Assembly: GCA_034439755.1 (NCBI GenBank)
Contig: JAWXAZ010000103.1
Span: 1 to 64,000, forward strand
DNA from: B1 sp034439755
Lineage (GTDB): Bacteria; Bacteroidota; Bacteroidia; UKL13-3
Length of the DNA stretch: 64,000 nt
Reading direction: 5' to 3'
Each line of letters opens with the position of its first letter. Position 1 is the stretch's first letter. A program made the position numbers and the translations under genes. This document shows, piece by piece, positions 60,648-64,000 of the stretch. The notes beneath the pieces were generated by a model. That model did no database searches. It was not told the DNA's origin and saw only the letters and a list, made by a program, of their open reading frames with translations.

Positions 60648-62504
60648 TTAATCAACCATTAGTTTGTGAACAAACGCGCCTCGGTTAGTCTTTACCTGAA
60701 CCAAATATATTCCTGACTCCAAGCTATTTACATCGATTACAGCGCTCTGATTTCCTTCTCCAAATTCCCCCGAAACCACATCCATACATTTCTTACCCTG
60801 CAGGTCTATTAAAGTGATTTCAATGGATTGTTTTACCGGATTTTGGAATATAATGGTCGAAATATCACTGCTTGGGTTTGGAAATACACTAAAATTCATT
60901 TCGCTTTTCAACCACTCATTTACACTTGTTGGTTCAGAAATACTAAAATCGTCGAAGTAAATATTGTTTCCCCTCAATGATTGTAACTCAAACCTAATTT
61001 TACAATTGGTATAGGATTTATAAGGTGTTAAATCAACCGTAAATCTCTTCCATTGATTTCCGTCTGGAACAAATGACGAAGTGGAAACACCGCCTGTTGC
61101 CAACTCGGTAGATAAAATCGTTTTAATTAATATTTCGGATCGGCCATAACTATTAGAAATAAAAATCTTAATGCGATCGCCACTTGCTGAGCTGCGCTTT
61201 GCATACGCCTCATAAAAACTCAATGTAGGCGATGATAAACTGCTAATATCAATATTTGGCGTGGTAAAAGCATTGCGAATATTGGTACGCCAATTCTTCA
61301 AATTCATGCTGGCCAAACAACCATTTCCTGATGCCCCAACACTCGCATTAACTTGCCAGCCGCTATCGCCCGGACTCATATAATTTTCTAAATTCCATCC
61401 AGAACCAGCAATGCTGCCGCTGTTAAAATTATAACTGTATGGCGCCTTAACCGCCGAAGCAGTTAAGGTTTTATAACTACCATCTGCATTCATTCCAATA
61501 TTTGAAAGATTAGAGGTGCTATAAATATTAGCCCTATAACTTGGTAAAATAGCATTTACCCTTGCCTTCTGACCAGTTGTATACATATTTACACAATTTC
61601 CATTGGCATAATCCATGTAATTTTTAACCAAATCTGGCAAATCTGGAACATCGTTGGTACAAGAGTTTCTTGAAGTAGGACAGCCAGTTGTGGCAGTTGA
61701 AACAGGCGGTGTATCGCAAACTTGGTCGCCCTGGGTAGCACAGTTGCTTGCACTACCACCCACACATCCATTTTGAAACGGATGATACAATCCTACCCAA
61801 TGTCCTGCCTCGTGCGTTACAGTTCTTCCTGCTTGAGAAACATCCACATTTTCTACCAACCCCACTTGATCGGCCCTTACAATAATACCATCTGTTGAAG
61901 TATTAGAATTAATCTGGAAAGGGAATTGCGCATAACCCAAAATCATACTACCTGGGTTACCCGTTGAATTATAAATTGAATTTACAACCCATACATTAAA
62001 GTACTTTCTAGCATCCCAATAACTTAAGCCCTTTTGAGGATCTTGTGCATTATCTGTTCCCAAATTATAAATTCGGTTCACCCCATTTGTTGGCAAACCA
62101 TTTGGATCAAACTGAGCCAAACGAAACTCTATTTCCATATCTGCCGATAAGGCATCTGTACTCGTTCCACCATTGGTGCCAGCCACTTTCCTAAAATCCT
62201 CATTCATCACCCGCAAAGCATCATTAATCTGGGTTTGAGAAATATTCTCCAACCCATATTTATGAATTACATGAAATACAACAGGAATATATTTTATAGG
62301 TGCCTTCTTGTTCTGAACACCATTTTGCAAATTGGTTTGAGACATAGAAGCTATCAAAGATGCCCTTTGCTCCTCAAACTTAATTTCTGGATTAATCCTT
62401 ACTTGCTCCAAATACACCTCATCGGTAAAACAACGAGTAATGTGCTGCGCCTCTGCTAAAAAAACCGACAAACAAAGACTAGCTGCTAAAAAAAGTTTCT
62501 TCAT
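60648..62504 (-). CDS. M43 (pappalysin/cytophagalysin-like) metalloprotease with T9SS sorting domain
   Basis: A signal peptide (MKKLFLAASLCLSVFLAEA) is followed by a short prodomain. The zinc protease has the HExxHxxGxxH site in TVTHEAGHWVGLYHPFQNGC (near 230) and the Met-turn NYMDYANGNC (near 300). Several Cys pairs (SNCATQGDQVCDTPP) stabilise the fold, as in pappalysins. A jelly-roll region (about 360-530) and a T9SS type A sorting domain (FSVFPNPSSDISTIIFQNPV, GIYLVQVKTNRGAFVHKLMV) end the 618-residue protein. It should be secreted and may process other proteins. Confidence 0.92.
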   Translation of the reverse strand: MKKLFLAASLCLSVFLAEAQHITRCFTDEVYLEQVRINPEIKFEEQRASLIASMSQTNLQNGVQNKKAPIKYIPVVFHVIHKYGLENISQTQINDALRVMNEDFRKVAGTNGGTSTDALSADMEIEFRLAQFDPNGLPTNGVNRIYNLGTDNAQDPQKGLSYWDARKYFNVWVVNSIYNSTGNPGSMILGYAQFPFQINSNTSTDGIIVRADQVGLVENVDVSQAGRTVTHEAGHWVGLYHPFQNGCVGGSASNCATQGDQVCDTPPVSTATTGCPTSRNSCTNDVPDLPDLVKNYMDYANGNCVNMYTTGQKARVNAILPSYRANIYSTSNLSNIGMNADGSYKTLTASAVKAPYSYNFNSGSIAGSGWNLENYMSPGDSGWQVNASVGASGNGCLASMNLKNWRTNIRNAFTTPNIDISSLSSPTLSFYEAYAKRSSASGDRIKIFISNSYGRSEILIKTILSTELATGGVSTSSFVPDGNQWKRFTVDLTPYKSYTNCKIRFELQSLRGNNIYFDDFSISEPTSVNEWLKSEMNFSVFPNPSSDISTIIFQNPVKQSIEITLIDLQGKKCMDVVSGEFGEGNQSAVIDVNSLESGIYLVQVKTNRGAFVHKLMVD

Positions 62505-62548
62505 TAAAATAAATTATGTGAACCTAATTATATCTATAGACAACAAAC

Positions 62549-63640
62549 TTAAGCAAAAGGTTTCAAATTCATGCCCTGCCACCTAAGATAATGATCTACC
62601 AACACCAAGGCCGCCATTGCCTCTACAATAGGCACAGCCCTTGGCACAACGCACGAATCATGCCTTCCCTCCACCAATATTTTTACACAATCATGATGTT
62701 TATCCACACTTTCCTGCGCAATTTTTATAGAGGCCACAGGCTTAAATGCTACCCTAAAATAAATATCCTCGCCATTCGAAAGGCCTCCCTGCACACCGCC
62801 ACTCCTATTGGTTTTTGTTAAAACCTTGCCTTCTACATTTTCAAAAACATCGTTGTGCTCACTCCCTTTCATGCCAGCAGCCGCAAAACCAGATCCCAAA
62901 TCAAACCCTTTTACCGCATTTATTCCCATCATGGCCTTAGCCAAATCTGCATGCAACTTATCAAATACGGGCTCTCCCAAACCTATGGGCACATTTTTTA
63001 CCACACAAGTAATTACGCCGCCCAAAGAATCTCCAGCCAATTTTGCAGCCTCTATGGCAACTATCATTTTCTCAGAAACACCCTCGTCTGGGCATCTTAC
63101 CAAGCTTTTTTCGGTTTGAACCAAATCCATTTGCGTGTAATCTTTTTGGCAAACTACTTGATGAATTTGAGAAACATAAGCCTGCACGCTTAACCCCAAT
63201 TGCTGTAAAATCATTTTCGCAAAAGCCCCGCCAATTACCCTGGCAACAGTCTCCCTTGCCGATTGTCGACCTCCCCCACGATGATCTCTTATGCCATACT
63301 TTTTCTCATAAGTATAATCTGCATGCGAAGGCCTATACACATCCTTTAATGCATCATAGTCTTCGCTTCGCGTATCCTTGTTTCTAACCAAAATTGCAAT
63401 TGGCGTACCCAAAGTCTTGCCCTCAAAAATGCCACTCAAAACCTCAAAATCCTCTGCCTCATTCCTCTGTGAACTCAACGCATTTTGACCAGGTTTTCTG
63501 CGAGCCAAATCGTACCGCAACAAATCAAAGTTTACCAGCATATTTGGCACACAACCATCTATAACCACCCCAATTCCTGCACCATGACTTTCACCAAATG
63601 TAGTAATCGAAAATGCCTTCCCAAATGTATTTCCTGTCAT
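62549..63640 (-). CDS. aroC: Chorismate synthase
   Basis: The enzyme makes chorismate from EPSP with reduced FMN, the last common step of aromatic amino acid synthesis. The family signatures are present: GNTFGKAFSITTFGESHGAG, DHRGGGRQSARETVARVIGG, GSGFAAAGMKGSEHNDVF, NRSGGVQGGLSNGEDIYFRV. Length 363 is standard. It starts 12 bases from the partial gene upstream on the same strand. Confidence 0.97.
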   Translation of the reverse strand: MTGNTFGKAFSITTFGESHGAGIGVVIDGCVPNMLVNFDLLRYDLARRKPGQNALSSQRNEAEDFEVLSGIFEGKTLGTPIAILVRNKDTRSEDYDALKDVYRPSHADYTYEKKYGIRDHRGGGRQSARETVARVIGGAFAKMILQQLGLSVQAYVSQIHQVVCQKDYTQMDLVQTEKSLVRCPDEGVSEKMIVAIEAAKLAGDSLGGVITCVVKNVPIGLGEPVFDKLHADLAKAMMGINAVKGFDLGSGFAAAGMKGSEHNDVFENVEGKVLTKTNRSGGVQGGLSNGEDIYFRVAFKPVASIKIAQESVDKHHDCVKILVEGRHDSCVVPRAVPIVEAMAALVLVDHYLRWQGMNLKPFA

Positions 63641-63652
63641 GATGGTTTTCTG

Positions 63653-64000
63653 TTATTTTGATTCAGTTTCCTTTGCCAATTTTCCTTTGGCAAAATCTGC
63701 CGCAAAATCAACGAAAACTTTATACGCTTGGGTAAACGAAAACTTGCCATCTCCATTCCGCTCAACAATATTTCTGCGGGCCAAAGTCCTAATAAAATCG
63801 CGCCTCGACTCACTGTTTCGTAATTGATTGTTCGATGCTATTAACTCGGCATAAGCACTGTTATCAAAATACGCATCTAACTTTTCATGCTCTATTTCTG
63901 CATACTGTATTTCTTCCAAAAAGTTCTTTCCATCCTTGTCCAATTCATAACAAAGTATGGCAAAAAACATACAAATATCCCTACTCAATTGCTCTGCGGT
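63653..64000 (-). CDS. Partial gene, unrecognised (5' end outside the window)
   Basis: The frame is open to the end of the window, so the real start lies outside it; codons TAEQLSRD precede the first internal start-like TTG. The visible 115 residues begin with the hydrophobic stretch ICMFFAILCYEL, continue as a charged helical region, and end in ARRNIVERNGDGKFSFTQAY and a helical tail. No family was recognised. It is directly upstream of aroC on the same strand. Confidence 0.6.
   Translation of the reverse strand, partial: TAEQLSRDICMFFAILCYELDKDGKNFLEEIQYAEIEHEKLDAYFDNSAYAELIASNNQLRNSESRRDFIRTLARRNIVERNGDGKFSFTQAYKVFVDFAADFAKGKLAKETESK

Overview
The window is a chromosomal segment of a low-GC member of the Bacteroidota. 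Several exported proteins end in type IX secretion (T9SS) sorting domains, and one short protein has a PID-CTERM-like tail. The window also carries a Porin_10-type barrel, 7TMR-DISM kinases, a RemB-like outer-membrane protein and a topoisomerase I with a lysine-rich tail. Shine-Dalgarno sites are weak and several genes start with TTG. The genus cannot be fixed. There is no rRNA, prophage, IS element or CRISPR array, and most genes are ordinary housekeeping or envelope genes.

Layout. 0-4.7 kb: asparaginase, gyrB, an SDR and a redoxin without cysteines. 4.8-10.7 kb: an acetyltransferase, then two paralogous LVIVD-repeat secreted proteins and a porin in a tight run. 10.7-17.3 kb: tRNA-His, exported superoxide dismutase, DivIC/FtsB, enolase, carA, a class V PLP enzyme and a DUF2130 protein. 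17.6-18.1 kb: a decayed toxin-antitoxin pair. 18.2-21.4 kb: dapD, a T9SS protein and ung. 21.5-28.7 kb: a minus-strand run of PqqD-like protein, ATP-grasp ligase, PLP decarboxylase, urea transporter-M23 fusion, TPR/barrel proteins and an SRPBCC protein. 28.9-32.8 kb: M20 hydrolase, TspO, two pseudogenes (SRPBCC and GH53), a cupin and a glutathione peroxidase. 32.9-41.3 kb: tandem Ddl fusion, S9 peptidase, a large T9SS protein and a PID-CTERM protein; both of the last two have tandem DNA repeats at their 5' ends. 41.3-45.0 kb: AsmA-like protein and an RluF-like pseudouridine synthase. 45.0-51.8 kb: an overlapping operon of E1/ThiF-nitroreductase (Rv1355c-like), a GNAT/FeeM-like acyltransferase and two histidine kinases, with a divergent response regulator. 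51.8-64 kb: Smr, ychF, glmM, RemB-like, SirB1-like, topA, M43 metalloprotease, aroC and a partial gene.

The strongest candidates for undescribed biology are three. First, the short motif TTGGTTCAG (complement CTGAACCAA; extended form TTGGTTCAGACCAA) occurs at least 25 times exactly by eye, against about 0.5 expected, mostly inside unrelated genes on both strands. Second, the E1-nitroreductase/acyltransferase/two-kinase operon looks like a synthesis-and-sensing module. Third, the PqqD/ATP-grasp/decarboxylase/urea-transporter-M23 operon looks like a pathway for an amino-acid-derived compound tied to the envelope. Also notable are the expanded repeats ahead of two secretion signals, the tandem D-Ala-D-Ala ligase, and a tRNA-His with two U-U mismatches in its acceptor stem.
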